64,000 bases of DNA from Megamerina dolium (taxonomy: Eukaryota > Arthropoda > Insecta > Diptera > Megamerinidae), in NCBI GenBank assembly GCA_963854835.1, contig OY978525.1:72534128-72598127 (forward strand), written 5' to 3'. Every line of letters starts with the position of its first letter. Position 1 is the first letter of the stretch. Below are positions 51,628 to 64,000 of this stretch, in pieces. Below the pieces are notes generated by a model. The model did no database searches, was not told where the DNA came from, and saw nothing but the letters and a program-made list of their open reading frames with translations. Both the position numbers and the translations under genes were made by a program.

Positions 51628-54138
51628 TCACAGCATTTTCAGTGTATCTTTTCTTTTTAATCGACGATGCCCCGTGCTCAGCAACAATTGCCTAGCAAGG
51701 GGATTCGGATGACTGTGTAATTTTTGAATGTAGCTTCTGCAAGACATTGCAACTTCCTCAGAAATTGTGGGTACATTTAAATCTCGATGGATGTTAACGT
51801 TCCTCATATACCAAGGCGCGTTTACAATAATTCGCAGACACTTGGATTGTATTCGCTGCAATTTTTCGATATTTGAGGGAGATGCGGTGCCCCAAAACTG
51901 AATACCATAAGTCCAGATTGGCTTCAGGATTGCTTTATATAATAGCACTTTGTATTCGAGATTCAACTTTGATCTTTTGTGTATCAGCCACCATAACTGA
52001 TTAATTTTAAGCTTGATCTAAGTTTTCTTTGCCTCTATGTGATTTTTCCAGGTCAGCCTTCTGTCGAGGTGAATACCCAACTACTTTGTTGAGGAACATT
52101 GTGGAACTGATTGGCCATTAATTTTAAGTGGGGGACATGTATCTGGCCTTAGGGTGAAGGTTACATGTACGCTCTTTGATTCATTGACTTTTATACGCCA
52201 TTTTGCTAGCCAGATTTCGAGAGAATCGACATGAGTCTGCAGGAGTTTAGTAGCTTCTATGGGGTTAGAGCGAGAGCACAATATTGCCGTATCATCTGCA
52301 AAGGTCGATATAAATGTATAGTTATTTCTGCGCATATCTGTAGTGTATAAGAGATACAGTAAGGGGCCCAAAACGCTTCCTTGAGGAACGCCAGCGTGAA
52401 TATCCAATGGATTTGTTGTGTAATCAATGAGGAGACATTTGCAGGCAGTAATAGCAGTAATAGTTTGAGTTTGTAAATAAGGCCATCGTGCCATACTTTA
52501 TCGAAAGCTTGAGTGATGTTCTATTGTGCCGTGCTGTTTTCTAAATCCAAACTGATGTTGAGGAATCAGTTGGTTGAGATTAATAAATGGAGTTATATTC
52601 ATGACAAGTAGCTTTTCGAATACTTTAGAAAGTAGAGGCAGGAGGCTGATAGGTCTGTACGATGCAACTTTTGTAGGGTCTTTTCCTTGTTTTGCTATCA
52701 TAATAATTTTTGAAGTTTTCCAGCATTTGGGATAGTGTTTAATACGAAGGATAGCATTGAAAATGTGCATCAGATGAATTACTGAAGCCGGAGGTAGCTC
52801 TTTTATCATTTTACCGGTAATTTTATCTGGACCAGGTGATTTTTTTGGGTTTAAATCTTTATAAATTGCTTTGAATATGTCCTTTTTTTTAATTTAGAGC
52901 GTTATTGAGCAAGGTTGAGAAGTTAATTTTGGTAATGAGGACTGTGAAGAGGGTGGATTGGGTGTAAACACACTTTTTAGGTGGTTTGTAATAGCCAAAC
53001 CCTTCTCACAGTTGCTTCTAGCCCAATTACCGTCACTCAAACGGATGGGGGAATCAGTGAGAATAGGCCGATTTGAGTTTTTTGCTGATTTCCACAAAGA
53101 GTAGTCTGACGCTTCACCAGGTGTTAATTTCGCTATGTGCTCTTCTAACTCTTTGTTGTTTTTATTTTTTAAGGCTTGCTTTAACTTTCGAGTGCAGTGC
53201 TGTAGCTGTGTTTTCAGATTCGGTGATCTGAATTCTTGCCATTGTCTTCGGAGTCTTCTATTCTGTCATACTAGCAATTCAATGTCGGCTGGTGGGTAGG
53301 GCTATAGTTTGATTGTTTGCATACCTTTGTGCAGGTGGCTGAGCTGAGAGCTAATGAGAGCAGGTGGTTGAATTTTTCGAGTGTTGAGTCTACATGGTGT
53401 CCACTTCTTAATACAGTACTCTGAGGAATATGGGAATTTATATATTTCTTTAATTTTAACCAGTCTATTTTCTTTCTAACGCAATTGCCTTGGGGGCTTG
53501 GTGATTTTATAGATATTACCGTGGGTGAGTGGTCAGATGATAGATCATAATTACACTCTGTGGAGATATTTTCCATCTGCAAACCTTTGGCGACTCCAAA
53601 GTCAATGAGATCGGGTATTTTCCTCTTGTCCGTCGGCCAATATGTCGGTTGACCATTTGAAATAACATCGTAGCCGTGGTTAGTGATGATTGAACATAAT
53701 CTTCTGCCTTTTGGAGTTATTAAGCGGGAGCCCCAGTGAGTGTGTTTGGCGTTGAAATCGGCAGCAACCAAGAATTTGCTACCAATTGTTGAGAAAAATT
53801 CTTTATATTGCTTACGGTAATACTGTATCTTGGGGGACAGTATATCGCAGATATTACTAGCTTAGAGATGTATTCTTCCAGACATATAGATGTTGCTTGC
53901 AAGTAGACGCTACTGAAATCTTCGAGAATATGATGTTTTATTCTGCTTTTTATCAATATGGCAGTTTCTCCGCGTGCCTTACCATGCGGATGATTTGTGG
54001 TGTACAGTTTGTAATATGGTATTTGGTAGCAATTTTTGTCAGTGAAATGGGTCTCAGATATCATCATTATGGCTTAATGTGCTTACGGTGCTGGCTTAAG
54101 CCGTTGGCGTTCCAGTGGCATATCTTGAGACAACTCAT
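51628..54138 (-). pseudogene. LINE copy 2 ORF2, broken
   Basis: Endonuclease pieces MMISETHFTDKNCYQIPYY (54067) and VAADFNAKHTHWGSRL (53771; the usual Gly before Asp is Ala here). RT pieces SYRPISLLPLLSKVFEKL (52809-52498), GVPQGSVLGPLLYLL and TFADDTAILCS (52494-52081), and the C-terminal part to 51628. Frameshifts at about 53270, 52900, 52500 and 52050, including loss of part of the segment around the first RT Asp motif. More damaged in RT than copy 1. Confidence 0.85.
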
Positions 54139-55619
54139 GGTCTGGATAGCAATTTTTGGAGTAACATCGATTAATTTTTCATCATTTCTTGTATCATTGT
54201 TTGCATTTTCGTGAATTGGTTCATATTCTGAATTAATGTTTGAAGCAAATGTTCAAGGGTACTTGGCTGTTGGGTGGGCAGTGAGTGTTTCTGCTCATTA
54301 TTTACATTGCTTTGTTGGTGTGGGTTTTGTTTTAACACGCTAGCGTATGAATTGTTTTGATTCTTGTTTGGGATTGCAGAGAAGAATTGTGTTGCATCAA
54401 TATTTTGTCTCTTACTTGAGTTGGCTATCTGAGTTTGCTCAACTGGTTTTAGAGGTTGATTGCTAGCGGAGAAATTTAGCTTTAGGGTTGTATATACTGG
54501 GCAACCTCTATAATTTGCGGTGTGATTACCTCCACAATTGCTGCATTTTTTCATGCTAGCATCGCCTTTAGATTTTGGGCATATGTTTGATTTATGGAGA
54601 TCTCCACAAATCAAACAAACAGTTGGCAGGGTACAATATGTCTTAGTATGTCCATATTCTTGGCAGTTACTGCACTGAGGAGGTCCAGTTCTCTAATGGG
54701 GTTCTTCTTTGGTTTGACTCTGTTTTGGCTTGAAACCCTTCTTCCTGAAGGGCAAGTTTGATTTCGTTAATGTCAACGTTGGGTTCGACGCCTTTGAGTA
54801 CAACGATTAAGCCCTTACTACCTTTTAGCTGATATGTGTATTAATTCTTTTTTACAGCATCAAATTCCGCAATTACTTTGCGATAATGAGTTTCGCTGTA
54901 GATTTGCACTTTCGTTTCCTCAATTTGGCCTTTGCGAATAGGAACAACGTGGAAATTCTTTGGTCCTATAAGACTTGTAATTCTAGAAATCAACTTATCT
55001 GAGTTGCGTTCTCTTAAGAAAATGGGTGGGGGTTTGAAATTTTTCTTGGAGATAATATTTTCGTCACTTTCATCACCTGAAAGCAAAGTATCTATTTTCC
55101 GAACTAATAGGGGCATTGTTCTGCTTTTGAATTTTTGTTGAATTCATTTGTTTTGAATTTTGTGGACTTCTTTTTCGCTTTACTACAGTAATGTAGCGAT
55201 CAATTCCAGTTTGAACAGCAACTGGTTCTTTATTAAGCATCGCACTAGTTGCTTTAACTACTGGGTCATGCACTTCAGTAGAAAGGCCGTTATTTGTTTG
55301 CTTTGATGTTGTAGCTGTTGGTGTTACAGCAGGAGAAGCGCATTGTACACTCCATGGTATAGAGGGAGATAGTATATCACGAGAGAACAAACTATTTTTC
55401 TGTATTTATTGTTGTTGCAAATTTTGATGTAGTGTTAGAGTGAGGAATATGTACAGGCAAAAGATTTACACTGTTACTTTCACTTGTGCAGTGTGTATCA
55501 ACTGTTTTTTTTGATAATGCACTTATCGGGGGGGTTTGCGCGGGTGATTGCAAATTATTGTTTACACACACATTAACAGGCGATTGCCGTTGCCGGGGAG
55601 GAGAGCGCTGAACACTCAT
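54135..55619 (-). pseudogene. LINE copy 2 ORF1, broken
   Basis: Start ATG at 55619 (MSVQRSPPRQRQSP). Core at 55116-54841, knuckle region (ICGDLHKSNIC, CSNCGGNHTANYRGC) at 54614 onward, Met/Gln-rich end. Frameshifts near 55390, 54840 and 54690. The stop overlaps the next ATG as ATGA (54138-54135), as in copy 1. Confidence 0.85.
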
Positions 55620-55810
55620 ATTATAAACAAATTGTTTGCAAACGATATTATTTTATTTTATTTTTTTTTCTAAAAAAAAAAAAAAATCACCGAAATAATT
55701 CCTTGAGTTTCTTAGCGTCTTTTCGCAAAATATTAACATTTTTTTTTACCGAAAACAATCACTTTTCCGACTCTATCAAACACGTCCACTCTTATTGGTG
55801 ACTTTCACGA

Positions 55811-56460
55811 AAACATGATAGCCTTATAAATTTGTTGTGTGATTGGCAAGTAATGTTCGAGGTTTAGAGTTCTTATTTTTTCTTTAATTGTGTTATTTAA
55901 CCTTTCTACGTCGCTGTTACCGGTATGACTATTTGGTTTAGTAATATGGTATTCTATTCCCTCATTTCGCATGAACTCTTTAACATTTTCGTTGTTAAAT
56001 TCATTTTCAAATGTTATTTTCTTTATTCTTCCCGTAATAGACAAAAATTGTTGTAGTTGACTTACAAGAGTTCTGCTATTTCTATCTGTAAGTAGTAAAC
56101 ATGTAGCGTGTTTCGAAAATTTGTCAATGAAGACAATAAACGAATGCTTGCTATTGGGTTTCGGTCATATTTTCCCCCCGAACATATGTCACAGTTGTTT
56201 ATTACTTTATTTATTTGTTCTTTAAGATAAGGATTGTATAGCCTTGTCTTCAATTTCTCGTAGGTTGCCGTTATTCCGAAATTACCACTTTCGTTTTTGT
56301 GAAATAGGGCAATTTGTTTTCTCAATTCTTCTTCATTTTCTATATCTCTAGCTAGGCGGGAGCATTTAACAAATTTTACATTGGGATTCGCAGAGAATTC
56401 TTCCTCGAGAATTTTTTGAATTGTATAATACTCGTGATCATTAAGGTGAGAATATATTCA
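55811..56460 (-). pseudogene. errantivirus integrase, N-terminal and core part
   Basis: Zinc-binding region at 56325-56150 (IALFHKNESGNFGITATYE, NNCDICSGGKYDRNP) and the DDE core to 55805, with KPNSHTGNSDVERLNNTI containing the catalytic Glu region. A frame change near 56060 and the LINE insertion at 55811 break it. Confidence 0.8.
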
Positions 56461-58035
56461 TATTCTTCCTTTTTCTATATGTCTTCTGATAATATCTAGT
56501 ATGTTGTTTTGATCGATATCATTTTTGTCTATATATATTCGTTTGTGATTAAATATCAACTCAACAGTCATTTGCTTCTCTTGTGTTATAATTATTTGCG
56601 TTTTGAACCTATTAACTACAGTATCTAAAATTGGAATTTCAAAACCTAAATTTTCTTCCTGAGAATGGGCCGTCTCTACTTCTACTGACATACTATTGTT
56701 TTCTTCGTCGCCCTGAAAGATTTCTAGTTGTGCAATTATTTCATCGTTTTTGATTCTACTCAAAAAGTCAGCGATATTATTTGTTTTTCCTTTTATATAA
56801 TCGAGGGAAAAGTTATATTCGCCTAGACTCACTAAGTCGTGACTCTTGGACTTATATATTTTCCTGAATAATTTGTCATTAACCACTTCAGTGGTTGGTG
56901 GTCACATTCCAGTTCGAATTGTTTACCGAAGACATAGGACCGAAAATACTTTACAGTCCATACTATCGCTAATAATTCCTTTTCTATAGTAGTGTAGTTT
57001 GTTTCATGTTTATTGAGGGTCCTGGATGCATATGCAATTGCGAAATTGCTAGCATCTGTGGTTATTTTGAACGTTTTTGCGAAATTTGGATAACGTAAAA
57101 TTGGTGAATTTGTAACTATATCTTTTAACTTTTCAAATGCGGCTATGAAGCTAGGGTCATATTCATTGATTTTTTTTTATCGTTTTTTAAGTATTGTGTC
57201 ATAGGGTAAGCAATTTTTGCATAGTCTTTCAAAAATTTCCTGTAAAAGCCTGTCATTCCTAAAAATGATTTTATCTTCTTTGTGGTATTTGGAATTCTCA
57301 GATTTTGAATAATTTCGTCTTTAGCTGGATTTGGTTTAATTCCCTCTATTGTCAATGTGTGGCCTAGGAACTGTGTTTCTTTTTTTGGAAAGTCACATTT
57401 GTCCACCTGTATTTTTAGTTATGCCAATCTTAGCGCTGTAAATATTAATTTCAAATTCGTTATATGTTCCTCCAATGAAGTACCAAATACTAGAATATCG
57501 TCCATGTAGACGACGCATATTTTATTGATATACTCAGTCAAGACTTTATTCATCAATCGTTGAAAGGTTGATGGAAATTTTTCAATCCAAATGGCATACG
57601 AATAAATTCATAGTGTCCAAATGGTGTTGAGGACGCAGTTTTTTCCCTATCTTCTTCCCTGACCGGTATATGGTGGAACCCTTTAGCCAAATCTAAAGTC
57701 GGAAAAAAATTTCGCCCTGCCTAATTTATCTAGCAGTGAATTTAGATTCGGAATTGGAAATTTATCGTCTACAGTGAATTCGTTTAGTTTCCTGTATTCG
57801 ATGACGGTTCTGTATTTCTTTTTCCCTGAATTGTCGAGCTTTTTCTCCACAATCCATAGGGGACTATTGTAGGGTGAATTGCTTTCTTTTAAAATCTTCT
57901 GATCTAACATATTTTTATTTGGCACTTTATTTCCTCGTTTGTCGTTTGTGGTTATAATTTCGTGATGTACCTCGTTTGTACAAGATAACTTTTCCCCTTC
58001 CCTTAAGAATAAATCTTCGAACTCAGTAAGCAACC
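56461..58035 (-). pseudogene. errantivirus reverse transcriptase and RNase H
   Basis: RT entry at 58033-57683 (SPYNSPLWIVEKKLDNSGKK, YRTVIEYRKLNEFTVDD), catalytic VVYMDDILVFG near 57495-57515, then FLGHTLTIEGIKPNPAKDE and KSFLGMTGFYRKFLKDYAK (57406-57143). RNase H is broken around 57140-56890. The connector with KGKTNNIADFLSRI lies at 56886-56750. Frameshifts near 57680, 57410 and 57150. RT and RNase H would make the cDNA; neither is intact. Confidence 0.85.
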
Positions 58036-58960
58036 TTTAGGTCGCCTCACGTTCTTCATCATTCAAGTGAGATAAATTGAAACTGTCTTTTGTATGACAG
58101 TATTTTGTTTGTCGCAAATATTTTCGATATATTGAGGATAATTATATTCTTCAAAGTAAAGTGTATTGTCTAAAATTTCGACATATTCCTGTTCATAGTT
58201 AACTTTTGCTTTTAGAGCTTGTAAAAAGTTATTTATTGTTGTTATTATATTGTTGCCCTAGTGCCCCTCCCTTTATAACACTGGTGGTAGAACCGGTGTC
58301 AATAAGACATCTAATTTGTTGTCTTCCAATAGAAATATTTACTATTGGTAGTTTTGATCGTGAGGCGACATTAAAAAATTTACTTCATTATCTTCTTCTT
58401 TTTGTGTTTCCTGAAAGGTACCTATTTCCATAGTTTCAGGTGCCAGTCTAGAATTGTTAGTCTTCATGCTCATACGGGTATTTCTAGTTTGACTACTGTT
58501 ATTACCTCTATTATTATTTTGTCTATATTCATAATTTTGCCAGTTTTGTTGGTTATTATATTGGCTGGTATTTTGTGTATTCGGGTTATTTTGGTTGTAT
58601 CGTCTGGTGTTTGTGTTTGGGTTAGTTTGTGTAATTGTGTTATTGTAGTTGTTATTATTTTGTGATTTGTTAGTAATGTATGTATTTTTCCTATGTTTTA
58701 TGTGTATGGCTCTAGTGTCATCTAGCGCCTTAATTTTCGTGTACTTGGTTATGATATTGTTAAGCGAACTATTTTCATCTAGTTGTGTTCGCATAGATAT
58801 ATCTATCTTTTCCACTAATATACTAACTAAATCTATGTCTACTCTATCTGGTTTGTATATTTCTGGCTTAAGTTCATCGAATAAGTAAATTTGGTAAATT
58901 TCAAATTTTGCCTTTTGAAAGTAATCAAATAATTCTCTGAGATTGCTTAATTTTATGTTT
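58036..58960 (-). pseudogene. errantivirus gag end and protease region
   Basis: A 157-codon frame (58815-58342) is Asn/Gln/Tyr-rich with RQNNNRGNNSSQTRNTRMS, the basic nucleic-acid-binding end of gag without zinc knuckles, as in several errantiviruses. The protease should follow at 58340-58200: the minus-strand frame near 58300 reads IRCLIDTGSTT-like sequence with the D-T-G active site. A stop near 58254 follows it. Confidence 0.65.
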
Positions 58961-59406
58961 CAGCATCTGTTGAAAATCTCGCCATATGTTGTTTTGGGCC
59001 TGAAGTTATCTAGTAGTTTTGCCTTAATTTCGCCCCATGTTGGGTTATTTCCTAGTTCCTCGATGTAATTTGCTGCTTTGCCGGTGATTTTTTTGTTGGC
59101 TACTATTACCATTGCCAGATTCATCAGTTCTTGGTTATCCGCTGGGCATAGGTCCATCACTGCTTCGACGGACTTTATAAATGCCATTATGTTGTGATTT
59201 TCGTCCAGGCATTTCAATTGCCTAAGATGTTGAAGCCTTTGCTCTTGCATTTGCATCTGGTTTTGCATTTGCATCTGGTGTTGTATTTGCAAATTTTGTA
59301 ATTGTGCTTGCAGGTGGTTAATCGATTCTTCCTGCGACCTTATCACTCTCGCCATTTGTTCTTCGTTGTCGTTTCCCATGTTACGGTTGGTGTCGAATTT
59401 GTTCAT
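58960..59406 (-). pseudogene. errantivirus gag, N-terminal part
   Basis: 148-codon frame from ATG 59406. It begins with a polar segment, then a long Gln/Met-rich helix (HLQAQLQNLQIQHQMQMQNQ) predicted to coil, and then the capsid start with HNIMAFIKSVEAVMDLCP and NPTWGEIKAKLLDNFRP, typical of Ty3/gypsy capsids. It is separated from the rest of gag by a stop at 58960. It lies about 200 bp after the 5' LTR, as expected. Confidence 0.75.
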
Positions 59407-59593
59407 TTAAGTTGTGTAATCTAGTCACTTTATTATCTTTATTTTATTATTTTTATTTTAGTGTAATTTTGTCACTTTATTATTTTTATTTTATTACTTT
59501 TATTTTAGTGTAATTTTGTCACTTTATTCTTGTGGAAAAGCACTTCGCAACTTTAAGCGATTGGTTCGATAATTTTCATTAGAAAATTATCTT

Positions 59594-59607
59594 CACGAGA
59601 CTGCGCC
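59594..59607 (-). other. primer-binding site
   Basis: The minus strand reads TGGCGCAGTCTC directly after the LTR end. TGGCGCAGT-type sites are known in 17.6/297-like errantiviruses; the tRNA identity was not checked. Confidence 0.65.
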
Positions 59608-60191
59608 AGTTAGGTGTTTGAATAAAAAAGAACAACTTAAGTTGGAAAAATTACTTCTTTCTTTATTGAGTTCGATCTTAAGACTAATTTTAGAATTTTG
59701 TAAAACACTAGCAAGTGACCGAAAATTGTTCAAAAGAGAGAGTGAAAATTCAAGGGAGAAATAAACAAAATTGATTACGAGGCATATAAGTTCGATGCCG
59801 ATATTATTTATAGGTTTGTTATTGTTACATCGGCACTTGTACAATTTGTTTATGTTACAAGTGTCGATTCCATTCAATTCAAGTTATTGGTTTCGCTGCA
59901 ATATGTTTATCGACCACAATGATGTCGACTTTCATACTGCATATCTTCAGTGCAACGACATTTATGTAATTTTTGTTTACAGTGCAAGTAATTGTTTTCG
60001 GGTAACGACAATTATGCAGTTTTGTATAATCTTACGTAAGTGTCGCTGACTTTGGATGTTTACTTGGGCAACGGCACTTATGTATGTTATACATAAGTGT
60101 CGTTGACTTTGTTTAGATATTTTTTTATTATGACTTCGATTTATCGATGCTTGCAGGGGATGGTTGAGTATGTGGAAGTACATACGTAACT
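59608..60191 (-). repeat. complete 5' LTR with repeated U3 motif
   Basis: 584-bp LTR, termini AGTTA and TAACT, an AATAAA signal near 59670-59676 and a TATAAATA box near 59806-59813 (minus strand CTATAAATAATATCGG). U3 holds seven related copies of an ACATAAGTGTCGTTGAC-like motif in both orientations at 59828-60107. Confidence 0.88.
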
Positions 60192-60314
60192 CGCGTGCAA
60201 ATGTGCCGTGTTAACAAAAGTGATCTGCGCGTGCATTAGTGCAATGCACCGCAGATCATGTTGCAACTGTTGACAACTCGAACCAAATTAGTTTAAGGAA
60301 TGTTATGGGATATG

Positions 60315-60320
<6 letters not shown>
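60192..60320. other. spacer, nothing recognised
   Basis: Short unique sequence between the LTR and a CA/TA microsatellite. Confidence 0.3.

Positions 60321-60403
<83 letters not shown>
60321..60403. repeat. (AC)n(AT)n microsatellite
   Basis: About 38 bp of AC repeats followed by about 45 bp of TA repeats. Confidence 0.95.
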
Positions 60404-60405
<2 letters not shown>

Positions 60406-61321
60406 TACGAAAAAGGCAGCACAAACACAACAACTTTTATTTTTTTTGAAATTGCGATCTGTCAAACGTCGGCTGTTAAAATTTCACCCAAATTCATCGA
60501 TTAGTTTATTTGTTGTAGTCGCTTGAAGTAACCAACTTTTGTATTTCTTGAAAAATGGAAAAAATGGAATTTCGTGCAGTGCTTAAGCACTATTATTTGA
60601 AAGGGAAAACGGCAAAAGAGACAAAAGAAAAGCTCGATAAACATTACGGTGAGTCTGCTCCGTCAGATTACATGGTAAAATATTGGATTGCTGAATTTAA
60701 ACGCGGCCGAACAAGCACTGCAACAATACCATCAACAGGAAGGCCAAAAGAGGTGGTTACTGAAGAAAATATCAAGAAAATCCTCGTTATCGGTATGAAT
60801 GATCGCCGAGTCAAGTTGCGTGAGATTGTTGAAATGGTAAACATCTCATATGAACGTGTGTTCAACATTTTGCATGAACATTTGCATATGAAAAAGCTAT
60901 CGTCAAGATGGGTGCCGCGTTTGCTCAGTGTCGAACAAAAACAAGTTCGAGAGACCACTTGACAGCGGTGTTTGGACATGATAAAGCGTATTCCTGTTGA
61001 TTTTTGGCGTCGATTAATAACTGTTGATGAAACGTGGGTCCACCACTACCACCTGAAACCAAAAATCAATCGAAACAATGGGTGGAAGCTGGTGGAAGTG
61101 CTCCGAAGAAGGCGAAGGCAGTGAAATCGGCTGGGAAGGTTATGGCCACTGTATATTGGGATGCACTCAGAATATTGCTTATCGATTATCTTGAAAAAGG
61201 ATCCACGATCACTGAAAAGTATGATCGTGCATTATTGGATCAATTGAATATTGCAATCAAGAAAAAACGACCACATTTAAAGAAGAAAAAAGTGCTCTTC
61301 AAGACAACGCACCGGTTCACA
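60404..61321 (+). mobile_element. mariner element, copy 3 (different lineage, C-truncated)
   Basis: ATG at 60555. A 135-codon open frame holds both helix-turn-helix halves (KGKTAKETKEKLDKHYGES, then STGRPKEVVTEENIKKI, MVNISYERVFNILHEHL) and the W-V-P-R-L/L motif (RWVPRLLSVEQKQ). After a stop at 60960-60962 the catalytic domain starts with RRLITVDETWVHHY (first Asp, 61010-61050) and reaches DNAPVHT (second Asp, about 61302-61320, in a shifted frame). It is cut there by a (TA)n array and an RTE LINE, so the third Asp is missing. Its sequence is unlike copies 1 and 2. Confidence 0.85.
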
Positions 61322-61322
61322 C

Positions 61323-61391
<69 letters not shown>

Positions 61392-61392
61392 T
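61322..61392. repeat. (TA)n microsatellite
   Basis: TA array bridging the truncated mariner and an RTE 3' fragment. Confidence 0.95.
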
Positions 61393-62206
61393 GACGACGA
61401 TATTGACATAATCGGCATGAACACGCGAGCAGTCAGTGCAGCATTCTCAGAGTTGGAAAGAGAGTCGCGTCGGATGGGTCTCACGGTGAACGAGGGCAAG
61501 ACGAAGTATCTAGTGTCAACAAACAAAGAGTCCCGGCGTCTTGGACAGCACGTCACTGTTGACAACTACGCTTTTGAAGTAGTAAGGGACTTTGTCTATC
61601 TTGGAACCAGCATTAACAGCAGTAATGACGTCAGCTTGGAGATCATGCGTAGGATAACTCTTGCTAACAGGTGTTACTTTGGGCTGAGTAAGCAATTGAA
61701 AAGTCGAGCCTTCTCTCGAAGAACGAAAACTACACTCTACAAGTCTCTCATCATGCCTGTCCTAACATATGGCGCTGAAGCCTGGACAATTTCCATCTCG
61801 GATGAGCGAATGCTTGGAGTTTTCGAGAGAAAGGTCCTACGCAGGATCTTTGGACCTCTTTGCGTTGGTGGCAAGTACCGAATAAGGTACAACCATGAGC
61901 TGTACGAGCTATATGCCGATATTGACATAGTAAAGCGCATCAAAATCCAGCGGCTGCGCTGGCTAGGTCATGTCGAGCGAATGGAAGAACACGCACCAGC
62001 TAAGAAGGTGTTATATTCGGAACCCGCTGGAGGACGACGCAAAAGAGGAAGACCAAACCTCCAGTGGAAAGACCAAGTACTGGAGAACCTGACGGCGCTT
62101 GGAATTTCTAACTGGCGCCAGCTAGCGAAGAACAGAGATGGCTGGCGAAGCATGTTATTTTCGGCCTAAATCGATATTCGGTTGTTATGGCCACATAAGT
62201 AAGTAA

Positions 62207-62208
<2 letters not shown>
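61393..62208 (+). mobile_element. RTE-type LINE copy B (3' fragment)
   Basis: The last 250 codons of the RTE ORF, open from 61417 to the natural stop at 62167-62169, beginning right at the catalytic DDIDIIG of the RT and ending with the conserved tail WLGHVERMEE and the Arg-rich GGRRKRGRPNLQWKDQ. Then the 3' end TTATGGCCACATAAGTAAGT. Nearly identical to the corresponding part of copies A and C, so all three are young. It cannot act alone because the endonuclease and RT front are missing. Confidence 0.92.

Positions 62209-62277
<69 letters not shown>
62209..62277. repeat. (TA)n microsatellite
   Basis: TA array directly after the RTE terminus. Confidence 0.95.

Positions 62278-64000
<1,723 letters not shown>

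Larger units (their letters stand above)
51482..55810 (-). mobile_element. jockey-type LINE, full-length copy 2 (nested)
   Basis: 4.33-kb LINE on the minus strand inserted into the errantivirus integrase, with a 7-bp target duplication AAAACAT. Its 5' end coincides with that of copy 1. The 3' end carries an A-tail (T-run 51482-51492) and lacks the last few UTR bases differently from copy 1. The nesting shows the LINE moved after the errantivirus had arrived. Confidence 0.92.
49695..60191 (-). mobile_element. errantivirus-type endogenous retroelement, interrupted
   Basis: Minus-strand LTR element with 5' LTR (59608-60191), primer-binding site, gag, pol, env remnants, polypurine tract and a 3' LTR truncated to 103 bp. 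LTR termini AGTTA/TAACT and an env with a furin-like site are typical of insect errantiviruses (gypsy/17.6/297 group). A 4.3-kb LINE splits the integrase at 51482-55810. Without it the element is about 6.2 kb, shorter than complete relatives, so some coding sequence is also lost. Every gene is broken. Confidence 0.88.

Overview
This window looks like heterochromatin-like, transposon-saturated DNA from a dipteran insect. A tephritid fruit fly is my best guess, because the repertoire combines BEL/Pao, an errantivirus with env, jockey-, LOA- and RTE-type LINEs, mariner/Tc1 relatives and a DD41D (rosa-type) transposase. The species call is an inference. There is no sign of a prokaryote and no intact single-copy host gene. 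Almost every reading frame belongs to a transposable element, and most are broken by stops or frameshifts.

Layout. 1-4.5 kb: two decayed BEL/Pao elements, one split by a tRNA-derived SINE with a 14-bp target duplication. 4.7-5.9 kb: a mariner (-). 6.0-15.9 kb: an AT-rich, strongly decayed Polinton/Maverick-like segment. It holds a capsid-like remnant (-), a family-B DNA polymerase (+) and coiled-coil/unknown remnants (-), and is split by jockey-type LINE copies (full-length copy at 9584-14193) and a SINE. 15.9-17.1 kb: a Ty3/gypsy pol fragment (-).

17.1-42.2 kb: a very large inverted repeat. Two nearly identical arms of about 8.2-8.6 kb (17140-25318 and 33586-42170) each carry the same Ty3/gypsy-type element, with an 840-bp 3' LTR, fused to the same LOA-like LINE. 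The 8.3-kb spacer holds an FKBP14-like host gene scrap, a 173-bp tandem duplication, a nearly full-length RTE LINE, a possible TATA/Inr promoter with an N/T-rich short ORF, a Foldback-like array of 30-bp repeats, and an old relative of the SINE. Only the right arm carries a SINE insertion, again with a 14-bp duplication.

42.2-49.6 kb: the rest of the LOA-like LINE, a second mariner (+), a Tc1-like remnant (-), a scrambled RTE copy and a DD41D transposase (+) with a long open frame. 49.7-60.2 kb: an errantivirus-type retroelement (-) with a complete 584-bp 5' LTR, gag, pol and env remnants and a truncated 3' LTR. A jockey-type LINE is nested in its integrase. 60.5-64 kb: a third mariner and two RTE 3' ends joined head to tail by (TA)n arrays.

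The elements do not form a pathway. Their relationship is one of nesting and likely parasitism: the SINE and the defective mariners must have been mobilised by enzymes supplied in trans, and many (TA)n arrays sit at retrotransposon edges. All domain calls come from reading motifs in the translated sequence; no database search was run.
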